Shown piece by piece: positions 9,269 through 22,101 of a stretch of DNA of 64,000 bases. Position numbers and translations under genes: made by a program. Origin of the DNA: Microbacterium sp. CGR2 (GTDB lineage Bacteria; Actinomycetota; Actinomycetes; Actinomycetales; Microbacteriaceae). The stretch lies in contig NZ_RBHX01000001.1 of the NCBI RefSeq assembly GCF_003626735.1, positions 2,914,001 to 2,978,000 of the forward strand, in the 5' to 3' direction. Each line of letters begins with the position of its first letter. Position 1 is the stretch's first letter. The notes below the pieces were generated by a model, which did no database searches, was not told the origin of the DNA, and saw nothing but the letters and a program-made list of their open reading frames with translations.

Positions 9269-10462
9269 TCAGAGCCCGGCGGCGCGGCGCAGCTCTTCGA
9301 CGCGGTCCGTCCGTTCCCAGGTGAAGTCCGGCAGTTCTCGGCCGAAGTGCCCGTAGGTCGCGGTCTTCGCGTAGATCGGCCGCAGCAGGTCGAGCTCTTC
9401 GATGATCGCCTGCGGGCGGAGGTCGAAGACCTTCTCGATCGCAGAAATGATCACGTCGTCCGACACGGCACCGGTGCCGAATGTCTCGACGTACAGGCCG
9501 ACGGGTCGGGCGACGCCGATCGCGTACGCGACCTGCACCTCGAGACGGTCGGCGAGCCCCGCTGCGACCGCGTTCTTCGCCACCCAGCGCGTGGCGTAGG
9601 CCCCGGAACGGTCGACCTTGGACGGGTCCTTGCCGCTGAAGGCCCCACCACCGTGTCGAGCCGCACCGCCGTAGGTGTCGATGATGATCTTGCGACCCGT
9701 GAGACCGGCATCACCCTTCGGTCCGCCGATGACGAAGGGGCCGGCAGGGTTGATGTAATGGGTGACGTTGTCGAGGTCGAGGCCCGTGCTGGCCAGGACC
9801 GGGTCGATCACGTGCTCGCGTACCTGCGCCTTGAGCTCGTCCTGCGAGATGCCCGGGTGATGCTGCGTCGACAGCACCACGGCATCGACGGTCTTCGGCG
9901 TGAAGCCGTCGTACCCCAGCGTCACCTGCGTCTTGCCGTCGGGCCGGAGGAAGGGCAGCAATCCGTCTCGGCGGACCTCGGCCAGACGCTCGGCGATGCG
10001 GTGCGCCGTCCACGCCGCCATCGGCATCAACTGGGGGGTCTCGTTGGTCGCGAAACCGAACATGATCCCCTGGTCACCCGCGCCCAGCGAGTCGAGCGGG
10101 TCGACAGACGACCCGTCACGGTGCTCCTGTGCATTGTCGACACCGTGCGCGATGTCGAGGGACTGCTCCCCCACCGACACGCTGACGCCGCAGGAGTCGC
10201 CGTCGAAACCGGTGTCGCTGGAGCGGTAACCGATGCCGTTCACCACCTGACGCACGATCGTCGGGATGTCGACGTAGGCCTCGGTGCGGATCTCGCCGGC
10301 GACATGCACGAGCCCGGTGGTCACCAGGGTCTCGACGGCGACGCGCGACCCGCGGTCTTTGGCGAGCAGGCCGTCGAGGATGCTGTCCGAGATCTGGTCG
10401 CAGATCTTGTCCGGGTGCCCTTCGGTGACGGACTCGGACGTGAAAAGACGCAGCGCGCTCAT
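9269..10462 (-). CDS. metK: S-adenosylmethionine synthetase
   Basis: A 397-residue enzyme that makes SAM from methionine and ATP. Family signatures are [18 protein letters not shown] near residues 12-29, [12 protein letters not shown] in the middle domain and [16 protein letters not shown] in the central/C-terminal part. It lies 16 nt upstream of priA on the transcript. In most actinobacteria coaBC lies between rpoZ and metK; here only 91 bases separate them. No SAM-riboswitch-like structure is evident upstream. Confidence 0.98.
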   Translation of the reverse strand: MSALRLFTSESVTEGHPDKICDQISDSILDGLLAKDRGSRVAVETLVTTGLVHVAGEIRTEAYVDIPTIVRQVVNGIGYRSSDTGFDGDSCGVSVSVGEQSLDIAHGVDNAQEHRDGSSVDPLDSLGAGDQGIMFGFATNETPQLMPMAAWTAHRIAERLAEVRRDGLLPFLRPDGKTQVTLGYDGFTPKTVDAVVLSTQHHPGISQDELKAQVREHVIDPVLASTGLDLDNVTHYINPAGPFVIGGPKGDAGLTGRKIIIDTYGGAARHGGGAFSGKDPSKVDRSGAYATRWVAKNAVAAGLADRLEVQVAYAIGVARPVGLYVETFGTGAVSDDVIISAIEKVFDLRPQAIIEELDLLRPIYAKTATYGHFGRELPDFTWERTDRVEELRRAAGL

Positions 10463-10515
10463 CGATGCTCCAGAACGGGGACGGATTGCGGGAGGGGTGT
10501 CTCACCCACTCTGGA

Positions 10516-10544
10516 CCGCGCCTCCGACATAGCGAGAGGCGCGG
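10516..10544 (-). terminator. Possible hairpin between rpoZ and metK
   Basis: A perfect 9-bp GC stem (10516-10524 pairs with 10536-10544, arm CCGCGCCTC) with an 11-nt loop lies directly after the rpoZ stop. No T-run follows on the minus strand, so it may slow or partly terminate transcription, or stabilise an RNA end, rather than act as a classical terminator. Confidence 0.35.
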
Positions 10545-10553
10545 CCGAGGTCA

Positions 10554-10811
10554 TCACTCGGCGTGACGGAGACGGAGCTTGTCCTCGTTGATCTCGTGGA
10601 GTGCGATGGTCAGCGGCTTGTCTTCGACGGAGGAGTCGACGAGCGGGCCGACGTTGTCGAAGAGGTTGCCCTCGTGAAGGTCGGAGTAGTAGTCGTTGAT
10701 CTGGCGCGCGCGCTTCGCCGCGTAGATGACGAGTTCGTACTTCGAGTCGACACGGTCGAGCAGGTTGTCGATGGGGGGATCGATGATGCCCTTGGTGTGG
10801 TGTCCGGCCAT
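10554..10811 (-). CDS. rpoZ: DNA-directed RNA polymerase omega subunit
   Basis: An 85-residue omega subunit that helps assemble and stabilise beta-prime. The conserved core is [20 protein letters not shown] followed by RARQINDY, and the C-terminal part [17 protein letters not shown] is typical of actinobacteria. It lies 64 nt downstream of the mIHF-gmk fusion gene, matching the mycobacterial mihF-gmk-rpoZ order. The start is a normal ATG. Confidence 0.96.
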   Translation of the reverse strand: MAGHHTKGIIDPPIDNLLDRVDSKYELVIYAAKRARQINDYYSDLHEGNLFDNVGPLVDSSVEDKPLTIALHEINEDKLRLRHAE

Positions 10812-10875
10812 GGTGAGACCTCCAGATCAGGCGACGGGATCGTCGCGAAGACGGTGCAATAGGCGCGGGAGACGT

Positions 10876-11787
10876 TCAGCGCGCAGAGCTTGAAGACAAT
10901 TCTACGACCTCGGCAGCCGCGGCGGCGACGTCCTCGTTCACGATGAGGTGGTCGAACTCGTTCTGAGCCGCCAGTTCGACCTTCGCCGTGCGCAGGCGCC
11001 TGGCCCGCTCCTCCGCCTCCTCAGTGCCTCGTCCGACCAGGCGATGCACCAGCTCATCCCAGCTCGGCGGGAGCAGGAAGATGAGCGTCGCCGCGGGTTC
11101 GGCCTTGCGAACCTGGCGTGCGCCCTGCAGGTCGATCTCGAGCAGCACCGTCTTGCCTTCGGCGAGGGCCGCATCGATCGGCGCCCGTGGGGTGCCGTAT
11201 CGGGAGCGGTTGTGCACCACTGCATACTCGAGCAGTGCGTCCTCGGCGATGAGCCGATCGAACTCGGCATCGTCCACGAAGAAGTAGTGCACGCCATCGA
11301 TCTCACCGGGGCGCGGCGGCCGCGTCGTCGCCGAGACCGACAGGTGGATCTCCGGGTTGTGCTCGCGGATGTGCGCGGCCACGGTGCCCTTGCCCACGGC
11401 CGTCGGCCCCGCGAGCACCAGCAATCGGCTTCGCGCGCCCCTCGGCTCCAGCACGGGAAAACGTCCGTCCAGCCACGTTTCGAGGACACGGCGCTGCCGG
11501 GCGCCGAGGCCCCCGAGACGCTTGACGGGTGAGATGTGCAGTTCCTCCAGCACGCGGTCGCGCTTGCCCGCGCCGATGGCGGGAAGAGCCAGCAGGAAGT
11601 CCGTGATCCGCATCGAGCCCTCGACGGATTCGGCGTCCGCCGTCGCTCGATGCAGGACGGTCTGCGGGGTGACGACGCGCATGGTGAGATCACGCTTCAG
11701 TGACGCTCTGGCTCGTCTCCGTTCCACGGCTCGGCGTGCCGCTGCCGCGCGGTCGACCTCAGGAACCGTCCGACGCTGCTCAGACAT
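10876..11787 (-). CDS. gmk: mIHF-like nucleoid protein fused to guanylate kinase
   Basis: A 303-residue two-domain protein. Residues about 10-110 match actinobacterial integration host factor (mIHF): an [19 protein letters not shown] helix, [19 protein letters not shown], a helix-two-turn-helix as [17 protein letters not shown], and [10 protein letters not shown]. Residues about 120-303 are a complete guanylate kinase, with P-loop [10 protein letters not shown], the GMP-binding region [19 protein letters not shown] and lid [10 protein letters not shown]. In mycobacteria these are two adjacent genes (mihF, gmk); here one reading frame joins them without a stop. The ATG overlaps the pyrF stop by 8 nt. 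GMP to GDP conversion is the secure role; DNA binding by the first domain is inferred. Confidence 0.93.
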   Translation of the reverse strand: MSEQRRTVPEVDRAAAARRAVERRRARASLKRDLTMRVVTPQTVLHRATADAESVEGSMRITDFLLALPAIGAGKRDRVLEELHISPVKRLGGLGARQRRVLETWLDGRFPVLEPRGARSRLLVLAGPTAVGKGTVAAHIREHNPEIHLSVSATTRPPRPGEIDGVHYFFVDDAEFDRLIAEDALLEYAVVHNRSRYGTPRAPIDAALAEGKTVLLEIDLQGARQVRKAEPAATLIFLLPPSWDELVHRLVGRGTEEAEERARRLRTAKVELAAQNEFDHLIVNEDVAAAAAEVVELSSSSAR

Positions 11788-12621
11788 TGACGACCTTCCG
11801 ATATTCGGCGGCGCGGGATGTGATCGCCTCAGCGATCCCGTCCGGTCCGGTCGACAGGATGCTGCGGCTCTCGCTCGCTATCACCGCTTCCGCCATGATC
11901 CCGAAACGGTCGCGCAGTCGGGCCGGAGTGGCTCCCTGCGCGCCGAAGCCCGGGGCGAGGATCGGAGCGATGGGTCGGAACGGCTCGATCCCGGCGGATG
12001 CCCAGTCGACGGTCGCGCCGATCACGAACCCGAAATCACCCCAGTGCCCCGCGGCCCCGGCGTCCGCATTGTGCGCGGAGACATCCGCGATGACCTCGGC
12101 CGAGACGGTGGCTCCGCTCATCCCCCTCGCTTGCTGCAGCCGGGCGGCCTCGGGGTTGCTCGTCGCAGCGAGGACGAACAGCCCCTTCCCGTGACGGGTG
12201 GCGAGCTCGAAAGCTCCGTCCAGAGCGCCGACTCCCAGGAACGGACTCACCGTGAGGGCGTCCGCCTCCAGCGCAGAACCGGGCGTCAACCAGGCGGCCG
12301 CGTAATCGTTCATGGTGGAACCGATATCGCCGCGCTTGGCATCGGCGATGACGATCAACTCCGCCGAACGCGCTGCCGACAGCACATCCTCGAGTGCAGC
12401 GATGCCCCTCGAACCGAACCGTTCGAAGAACGACACCTGCGGTTTCACGACGGCCACGCGGTCTGCTGCCGCTTCCACGGTTCGCAGACCGAACTCGCGG
12501 ACACCGGTCGCATCGTCCGGCAGTCCCCACTCGGCCAGGAGTTTCGCGTGCGGGTCGATGCCCACGCACAGGGGGCCTCGAGCATGGAGTGCCTGGCGGA
12601 TGCGTTCGCCGAAGCCTGGGC

Positions 12622-12625
<4 letters not shown>
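11780..12625 (-). CDS. pyrF: Orotidine 5'-phosphate decarboxylase, PyrF type 2
   Basis: A 281-residue enzyme that converts OMP to UMP, the last step of de novo pyrimidine synthesis. The catalytic segment is [15 protein letters not shown] (Lys and two Asp); the N-terminal [15 protein letters not shown] and the late APGFGAQG phosphate loop fit the longer actinobacterial subfamily. Translation starts at a GTG (12623-12625) in a GTGA overlap with carB. Its stop overlaps the mIHF-gmk start, coupling UMP and GDP production in one transcript. Confidence 0.96.
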
Positions 12626-15908
<3,283 letters not shown>

Positions 15909-15909
<1 letters not shown>

Positions 15910-17051
15910 TACTTGGCGTCCTTGTTCTCGCGGACCATCGCCGCGAATCGGTCGAAGAGATAGTTGGCGTCGTGCGGGCCGGCGGCTGCCTCCGGGTGGT
16001 ACTGCACCGAGAAGGCCGGGATGTCGAGGGCTCGCAGACCCTCGACCACGTTGTCGTTCAGCCCGACGTGGCTGACCTCGACCTTGCCGTAGCCGTGCGG
16101 GCTGTCGAAGGAGCCTTCCAGCGGCGCCTCGACCGCGAAGCCGTGGTTGTGCGCGGTGATCTCCACCCGCCCTGTGGACTTGTCGAGCACCGGCTGGTTG
16201 ATGCCGCGATGACCGAACGGAAGCTTGTAGGTGCCGAGGCCGAGGGCCCGCCCGAGGAGCTGATTGCCGAAGCAGATGCCGAAGAACGGCAGGCCGTCGT
16301 CCAGCACCGCGCGCAGCAGTTCGACATGATCGCCGGATGCTGCCGGGTCACCGGGGCCGTTCGAGTAGAAGACCGCCACCGGGTCGACGGCGCGGATCTC
16401 ATCGATCGTCACGTGCTGCGGGAGGACGTGCACTTCGAATCCCCGCGCGGCGAGGTTGTCGATCGTGGCCTGCTTCACGCCCAGGTCGAGGACAGCCAGG
16501 TTGCCGATGCGCTCCCCCGTCGCCGGCGTGACGGTGGCGCTTTCCACCGAGACCTCGGCGGAGAGGTTGCGACCGGCCATCTCGGGCGCGGCACGCACGA
16601 TCCGCACCTGCTCCTCCGGGTCGAGAGCGGCGTCGGCACCGGAGAAGATGCCGCCGCGCATCGAGCCCGCCGACCGGATGTGGCGGGTGATCGACCGCGT
16701 GTCGATGCCGCTGATCCCGACGATCCCGTCGTGCACGAGGACGTCGTCGAGCGAGGCGTTCGCGCGCCAGTTCGAGACGACGCGAGAGGGGTCGCGGACG
16801 ATGTAGCCCGCCACCCAGATACGACGCGACTCGGTGTCTTCGTCGTTCATGCCGGTATTGCCGATGTGCGGCGCCGTCTGCAAGACGATCTGACCTGCGT
16901 ACGACGGGTCGGTGAGAGTCTCCTGATAGCCGGACATGCCGGTGGCGAAGACCACTTCGCCGAGCGTACGGCCGCGTGCGCCATAGGCGCGTCCGGTGTG
17001 ACGGGTGCCGTCTTCGAGGACGAGGACAGCGGTTTCAGGCAGGGAGGTCAT
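15909..17051 (-). CDS. carA: Carbamoyl-phosphate synthase small chain
   Basis: A 380-residue glutaminase subunit. The N-terminal CPSase domain includes [19 protein letters not shown]. The C-terminal class I amidotransferase domain has the nucleophile loop [26 protein letters not shown], and the His-Glu pair in [13 protein letters not shown]. The ATG at 17049-17051 was chosen because it forms an ATGA overlap with the preceding membrane-protein gene; earlier in-frame sequence overlaps that gene and is not conserved. It supplies ammonia to CarB. Confidence 0.97.
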
Positions 17052-17557
17052 CGCGTGGCTCCTGTGTCGGGGGCAACGGGTACGAGCCGTTGCAGGTCTG
17101 AGATGAGATTCGTCGGATCGCCGGTCGCGAGACGCACATACGAGTCGACGATGGTGTCGTCGTCCGCGTTCCACGCGATGCGCACCAGTCCGCCGGGCTC
17201 GACGACGCGGTCGATCGTCACCGTCGCCCTGTCCACCTGCACGAGGCGATCAGATGCGAGGAAGACGGTCGGGACGCCGTCGAGGCAGAGCGCGACGCCG
17301 CGGTCGGTCACGGCGAGTTCGCCGCGGGCACGATATGCCAGCGGTGAGACGGCGAGACGCTCCAGCGGCTGGTCGTGCCGGGTGGTGGAAACGTAGAGCA
17401 CCTCGTCGCGTCGCACGACCTCTGCGTGCTCCGGAACCCCGAGCGGCGCCGTCAGGCCGGAGTCCCGCCGCACTCGTCGGCGCCAGGCGAAGAGCATCGC
17501 GGCCAGCACGAGCAGCGCCAGGGCGATCATGATGCCGATGGCGAGTTCGCGGGTCAT
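17048..17557 (-). CDS. PH-like domain membrane protein of the pyr operon
   Basis: A 169-residue protein with one N-terminal membrane helix (about residues 5-26, [20 protein letters not shown]), a short Arg-rich cytosolic turn, and a soluble beta-rich domain. It occupies the position of mycobacterial Rv1382 between pyrC and carA, a family annotated as membrane/export or PH-like domain protein with no known function. The ATG makes an ATGA overlap with pyrC and the stop an ATGA overlap with carA, so it is embedded in the pyrimidine operon. A role in pyrimidine flux is only guilt by association. Confidence 0.8.
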   Translation of the reverse strand: MTRELAIGIMIALALLVLAAMLFAWRRRVRRDSGLTAPLGVPEHAEVVRRDEVLYVSTTRHDQPLERLAVSPLAYRARGELAVTDRGVALCLDGVPTVFLASDRLVQVDRATVTIDRVVEPGGLVRIAWNADDDTIVDSYVRLATGDPTNLISDLQRLVPVAPDTGATR

Positions 17558-18858
17558 GCGTTCAACTCCGTGACCACGACTGCGCCGTCGACCGTGAGCG
17601 TTCCGCCGTGCACGGTGTACTCCACCCGGCCCGGAAGCTCGCGCCCCAGGTACGGCGAATTCACACTCCGGCCGTGAAGATCGGCTTCGGTGAACACGCC
17701 TTCGGCAGAGGCGTCGTAGAGCGCGAGGTGCCCGGGGTGACCCACCTCGAGCGGTGTGCCGTGACCGGCGAGCTGCCCGATGCGGGCGGGCGTCGCGCTC
17801 ATGACTCTGGCCACATCCGACCAATCGAGGAGACCGGTCTGCACCATCGACTGGTGCACGACCCGCAGAGCGCTCTCCAGGCCCACCATGCCGTTGGCGG
17901 CCGCCTGCCATTCGCACGCCTTGTGTTCACTGGGGTGCGGAGCATGGTCGGTCGCCACGATGTCGATCGTGCCGTCGGCGAGGCCTTCTCGCACCGCGAG
18001 GACGTCTTCTTCTCGGCGCAACGGCGGATTGACCTTGTACCGGGCGTCGTATCCGCGCACCAGTTCGTCGGTGAGCAGCAGGTGGTGAGGGGTGACCTCG
18101 GCGGTGACGGCGATGCCGCGTTTCTTGGCCCACCGGATGATGTCGACCGACCCCGCGGTGGAGAGGTGGCAGACATGCAGACGCGAACCGACGTGCTCGG
18201 CCAGCAGCACGTCGCGGGCGATGATCGACTCTTCGGCGACGGCGGGCCAACCGGCGAGACCCAGGTCGGCGGACACGATGCCCTCGTTCATCTGAGCACC
18301 CTCGGTGAGACGCGGATCCTGCGCATGCTGCGCGATCACACCGTCGAACGACTTCACATACTCGAGCGCACGGCGCATGATGAGCGGATCGAACACGCAG
18401 AAGCCGTCGTCGCTGAAGACGCGGACCTGCGCCCGAGACGTGGCCATCGCTCCGAGCTCGGCGAGACGCTCGCCCTTCTGCCCGACGGTCACCGCGCCGA
18501 TGGGCTGCACCGTGGCGTAACCGGCGGCCTCACCGAGCGCGAGCTCCTGCTCGACCACCCCGGCGGTGTCGGCCACCGGTGAGGTGTTCGGCATCGCGAA
18601 GACGGCCGTGAATCCTCCCGCTGCTGCGGCCTTGGTGCCGGTCAGGATCGTCTCGGATGCCTCATACCCTGGTTCGCGGAGATGGGTGTGCAGATCGACG
18701 AGGCCGGGAAGTGCCACCAGTCCGTCGGCGTCGATGACGCGCGCACCCGCACGACTCAGTCCTGAACCGATCTCGGTGATGACACCGTCTTCGATGATGA
18801 TGTCGGCGCTCTTCGCGCCGACCAGCTGTGCCCCGGTGATGACGAGGGTCTCGCTCAC
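17554..18858 (-). CDS. pyrC: Dihydroorotase
   Basis: A 434-residue amidohydrolase that closes carbamoyl-aspartate to dihydroorotate. The metal site starts with [14 protein letters not shown]; later ligands are in [17 protein letters not shown] and VCHLSTAGS, and the catalytic Asp is in IVATDHAPH. The length and the HxH motif indicate a class I (PyrC-type) active enzyme rather than the inactive PyrX form. It starts at GTG (18856-18858) in a GTGA overlap with pyrB. Confidence 0.97.
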   Translation of the reverse strand: MSETLVITGAQLVGAKSADIIIEDGVITEIGSGLSRAGARVIDADGLVALPGLVDLHTHLREPGYEASETILTGTKAAAAGGFTAVFAMPNTSPVADTAGVVEQELALGEAAGYATVQPIGAVTVGQKGERLAELGAMATSRAQVRVFSDDGFCVFDPLIMRRALEYVKSFDGVIAQHAQDPRLTEGAQMNEGIVSADLGLAGWPAVAEESIIARDVLLAEHVGSRLHVCHLSTAGSVDIIRWAKKRGIAVTAEVTPHHLLLTDELVRGYDARYKVNPPLRREEDVLAVREGLADGTIDIVATDHAPHPSEHKACEWQAAANGMVGLESALRVVHQSMVQTGLLDWSDVARVMSATPARIGQLAGHGTPLEVGHPGHLALYDASAEGVFTEADLHGRSVNSPYLGRELPGRVEYTVHGGTLTVDGAVVVTELNA

Positions 18859-19820
18859 AGGTCTCCCCCTCGTTCGTCGTCTCGTTCTCCTGCCAGCAGC
18901 AGGTACAGCACCGCCATACGCACGGAGACCCCGTTCGTCACCTGCTCCAGCACCGTGGAGCGGGCGGAATCGGCGGCCTCCGAGGAGATCTCCAGTCCCC
19001 GGTTCATGGGTCCGGGGTGCATCACAATGCTACCGTCCGGCAGGCCGGCCACACGCAGCGCGTCCAACCCCCAGCGCCGCGAATACTCCCGCTCAGTCGG
19101 GAAATACGCGGCATTCATGCGCTCGAGCTGGATGCGCAGCATCATGACGGCATCGGGCCCCTCCGCCAAGGCCTCGTCGAGGTCGAAGACGACGCGGACG
19201 GGCCACAGGGAAACGTTCTGCGGCACCAGCGTAGGAGGAGCGACGAGGGTGACCTCGGCTCCCAAGGTGGTCAGCAACCAGAGATTCGATCGCGCCACCC
19301 GCGAGTGCAGGACATCCCCGACGATCACGATGCGGAGTCCAGTGAGATCCCGACCGCGACTGTCTCGACCGAAGCGGCGCTTGCGAATCGTGAAAGCGTC
19401 CAGCAGTGCCTGTGTCGGGTGCTCGTGGGTGCCGTCGCCGGCGTTCACGACGCCGGCCGAGATCCAGCCGCTCGTCGCCAGCGTCTGCGGTGCGCCAGAA
19501 CCAGGATGCCGCACCACCACGGCATCCGCGCCGATGGCCTCGAGCGTCTGCGCGGTGTCTTTCAGGCTCTCGCCTTTGGAGACGCTGGAGCCCTTGGCAG
19601 CGAAGTTGATGACGTCGGCGGACAGCCGTTTGGCGGCCGCCTCGAACGAGATGCGCGTCCGGGTCGAATCCTCGAAGAAGAGGTTGACGACGGTCTTGCC
19701 GCGCAGTGTCGGAAGTTTCTTGACCTCGCGGGACTGCGTGTCGGCCATGTCCTCCGCGATGTCGAGGATCCGCAGAGCGGTGCCACGGTCGAGGGTTCGG
19801 GTGTCGAGGAGGTGTCTCAT
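18855..19820 (-). CDS. pyrB: Aspartate carbamoyltransferase catalytic chain
   Basis: A 321-residue transcarbamylase that makes N-carbamoyl-aspartate. The carbamoyl phosphate site is [13 protein letters not shown]; the swinging loop includes [12 protein letters not shown]; the HPTQ motif is in [10 protein letters not shown]; and the aspartate-domain MHPGPMNRG is near the C-terminus. No pyrI regulatory chain is nearby, as in other actinobacteria. The ATG forms an ATGA overlap with pyrR, so control at pyrR should extend to this gene. Confidence 0.98.
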   Translation of the reverse strand: MRHLLDTRTLDRGTALRILDIAEDMADTQSREVKKLPTLRGKTVVNLFFEDSTRTRISFEAAAKRLSADVINFAAKGSSVSKGESLKDTAQTLEAIGADAVVVRHPGSGAPQTLATSGWISAGVVNAGDGTHEHPTQALLDAFTIRKRRFGRDSRGRDLTGLRIVIVGDVLHSRVARSNLWLLTTLGAEVTLVAPPTLVPQNVSLWPVRVVFDLDEALAEGPDAVMMLRIQLERMNAAYFPTEREYSRRWGLDALRVAGLPDGSIVMHPGPMNRGLEISSEAADSARSTVLEQVTNGVSVRMAVLYLLLAGERDDERGGDL

Positions 19821-20347
19821 TCGCCGATCGTCACCTCCTCGGCGCCGTCGGTCTCCTGCAGGCGCACGTTGACCCGCTCGGTGCGAGCGGAAGGGATGTT
19901 CTTCCCGATGAAGTCGGGCCGGATCGGAAGTTCGCGGTGACCGCGGTCGACGAGGATGGCCAGGCGCACGACGGCCGGGCGACCGATCGACTGGATGGCA
20001 TCGAGCGCCGCGCGGATGCTGCGCCCCGAGAACAGCACGTCATCGACGAGCACGACCGTCTTGCCGTCGACGCCGCCGGCGGGGATCTCCGTCGGCCGAG
20101 GAGATCGCGTCGGGTGCTTGGAGAGGTCGTCGCGGAACAGAGTGACATCCAATGCTCCGACGGCGACCGATGTCTGCGCGATGTCGCCGACGAGCTGCGC
20201 GAGCCGGTGTGCCAGCGTGACTCCGCGGGTCGGGATGCCCAGCAGGACGAGGTCATCGGCACCGCGGTTCGATTCGAGGATCTCGTGCGCGATGCGGGTC
20301 AACGCCCGCGATATGTCGGCCTGGTGCAGCACAGTGCGTGCGCTCAT
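19817..20347 (-). CDS. pyrR: Bifunctional pyr operon regulator / uracil phosphoribosyltransferase
   Basis: A 176-residue PRTase-fold protein. The PRPP-binding motif is [35 protein letters not shown] and the Arg/Lys-rich RNA-binding face ([10 protein letters not shown] region) are present. Family members bind UMP or UTP and repress pyr expression by attenuation or by blocking ribosome binding, and some have UPRTase activity. I chose the ATG at 20345-20347, which has a GGGAG box 6-8 nt upstream. It is the first gene of the pyrimidine operon, as expected for the regulator. Confidence 0.95.
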   Translation of the reverse strand: MSARTVLHQADISRALTRIAHEILESNRGADDLVLLGIPTRGVTLAHRLAQLVGDIAQTSVAVGALDVTLFRDDLSKHPTRSPRPTEIPAGGVDGKTVVLVDDVLFSGRSIRAALDAIQSIGRPAVVRLAILVDRGHRELPIRPDFIGKNIPSARTERVNVRLQETDGAEEVTIGE

Positions 20348-20394
20348 CAGCCGCTCCCTTCTCCGCCTCACAGGACGGTGTTAAAGGTTGCTTG

Positions 20395-20410
20395 TCGAGC
20401 CAGTCTATCG
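20395..20410 (-). promoter_or_regulatory. Possible -10 region of the pyr operon
   Basis: TAGACT on the minus strand (20407-20402) resembles the TAGAAT-type -10 boxes seen elsewhere in this window and lies about 55 nt upstream of the pyrR start, leaving a leader of roughly 45-50 nt for PyrR control. No convincing -35 is visible, and the leader was not folded. Confidence 0.35.
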
Positions 20411-20442
20411 GAGCACTCGGGCAGCGGGCACTCCGTGCGATG

Positions 20443-22020
20443 TCAGACCGCTGGGCGGAGCGCTTCTTCGGTGACGTCGTCGACCTTGGAGGATCGGATC
20501 GGGTGACCGCTCGTCGACAGGCAGCGACCCGTCTTCAGGTCCCACTTCCAATCGTGCATGCTGCAGGTGAGCACGCCGTCTTCGTCGACCTTCCCGGTCT
20601 TCGTGAGGTCGGCTCGCAGGTGCGGGCAGCGGCGCTGGACGACCCAGTCGCCGATCTCGGCATCTTCTGTCTGGTCGGTCTGCTCCTGGTACCAGTTCTC
20701 GACGTACTCGATGCGGTCGACGGAGAGGCACTTGAGGAACGTCGTGAGGAACTCGTTGAACTTCCCGCTGCGCCCCACCTGGAACTGCATCGACAAGAAG
20801 ATCGAGTTCGACCAGTCGATCTCATGGTCGCGAATGTTCGTCGAGACGAGATCTGCGGGGATCGTGTACCAGTAGATGCACTCCTCGCCGGCATACTCCC
20901 GGACCTTCGCCCTCGGGAAGTCGACCACCATGTCGAGCTCTCCGATGCGGAACCGCACGCAGCCGCCGACACCCAACCGGATCGTCCGCGACTTCTTCAG
21001 CAGCGGCTCCCACCACTCCTTGAGAGCGGCGAGCATCTCGGCAGGCGCCATGATGGGTGCCCGCGAGGCTTCCTCATCACGGATCTCCTGCTGGCGCGTC
21101 GCCCGCTGGGACTCGAGGTAGTCCCACTTCTCGTCGAAGATGTGCGCGATCTCGGCATCCGTGTAAAGCGTCTGCTCGGTGCGGACGGAGCCGCCCTCGA
21201 CGGTGACCACGGTGCCGGGCACGAAGAGGTGACCGTCGTACTGAGGCGCGAGTTCCTTCATGTGTGCAAGGAACTGCTTCTGGTCGGTGAAGATCGACTC
21301 GCCGTCCTTGCCCATGCCGTTGTACCGGAACAGCTCGTCGCGCAGGAACATGGGTGGACCAGCCATCGGGAACACGTGCGCAGCGTCGACCTTCTCGATG
21401 TAATACATCGCGCGCTTGTTCTGTGCCTCACGCTTCAGCCGGGCGAAGTTCTGCTTGGCGTCGAGCGGGAGGTCGTAGACCATGGGCCACCAGATCGCAC
21501 CGGACACCTGGGTGAAGTACGCATCCGGCTTACCGAAGTGAAGCAGCTTCTCGAGGTCGAGCGGGTGCGAGTCGTTCTGGTTGAGAACCGAACCCGTGCC
21601 GTCGTCGACACTCAGCGACGAGTCTCCGATCGGTCCGTCGCTCGGCGCACGCAGGGGCGTGATCATCATCTTGAGGTCGCCGCGCTGAATGATCTCGCCG
21701 GCGGGCGCGTAGGTGATGTTGGTGTAGCCGAGCGCGCGGATGTCCTTCTCGAGATCATCGATGGGGTACTCCGGAAGCAGCACCTCGATGTCCTTGCGGA
21801 TGTACCGCTGGAGCAGCTGCGGATCGAAATGATCCCGATGGCGATGCGAGATGTACAGGAAGTCGGCTTCGCGGCCGAAGCGTTCCCAATCCAGCGCGCG
21901 GTTGTCAGGGAACGGGAACCACGAGCCGAAGAAGGAGGGGCCGAGGACCGGGTCGCAGATGATGTTTCCGCCGCTGGTCTCGATGAACATCCCGGCATGG
22001 CCGAGTCCCGTGATCCGCAT
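20443..22020 (-). CDS. Metallo-beta-lactamase-fold protein with C-terminal Rieske domain
   Basis: A 525-residue protein. Residues 1-250 look like an MBL-fold hydrolase domain (GLGHAGMFIE start; metal motif HRHRDH at 59-64). The C-terminus holds a Rieske [2Fe-2S] site: Cys465-x-His467 in RRCPHLRADL and Cys486-x2-His489 in LTCSMHDWKW. The combination resembles CMP-N-acetylneuraminate hydroxylase-like proteins, where the Rieske domain is N-terminal instead. It is a likely oxidoreductase of unknown substrate. The ATG has a strong AGGAGGGA box and its own TAGAAT -10. No sialic-acid gene is nearby, so the substrate is open. Confidence 0.85.
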   Translation of the reverse strand: MRITGLGHAGMFIETSGGNIICDPVLGPSFFGSWFPFPDNRALDWERFGREADFLYISHRHRDHFDPQLLQRYIRKDIEVLLPEYPIDDLEKDIRALGYTNITYAPAGEIIQRGDLKMMITPLRAPSDGPIGDSSLSVDDGTGSVLNQNDSHPLDLEKLLHFGKPDAYFTQVSGAIWWPMVYDLPLDAKQNFARLKREAQNKRAMYYIEKVDAAHVFPMAGPPMFLRDELFRYNGMGKDGESIFTDQKQFLAHMKELAPQYDGHLFVPGTVVTVEGGSVRTEQTLYTDAEIAHIFDEKWDYLESQRATRQQEIRDEEASRAPIMAPAEMLAALKEWWEPLLKKSRTIRLGVGGCVRFRIGELDMVVDFPRAKVREYAGEECIYWYTIPADLVSTNIRDHEIDWSNSIFLSMQFQVGRSGKFNEFLTTFLKCLSVDRIEYVENWYQEQTDQTEDAEIGDWVVQRRCPHLRADLTKTGKVDEDGVLTCSMHDWKWDLKTGRCLSTSGHPIRSSKVDDVTEEALRPAV

Positions 22021-22047
22021 GACATCCCTCCTGAGGTGAACCGTTCG

Positions 22048-22053
22048 ATTCTA
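22048..22053 (-). promoter_or_regulatory. -10 box of the Rieske/MBL gene
   Basis: TAGAAT on the minus strand (complement of ATTCTA at 22048-22053) lies 28 nt upstream of the start codon, followed by an AGGAGGGA ribosome binding site. The -35 region is weak. Confidence 0.5.
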
Positions 22054-22101
22054 CCGGCGGCTGCCTGTGCACCCGATCCGACTCCGCCGGAGATCAGCAG
22101 T

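Noticed and set aside
10463..10553. Possible SAM riboswitch upstream of metK
   Set aside because: The 91-base gap contains only a simple 9-bp hairpin and no multi-helix junction consistent with a SAM-binding RNA.
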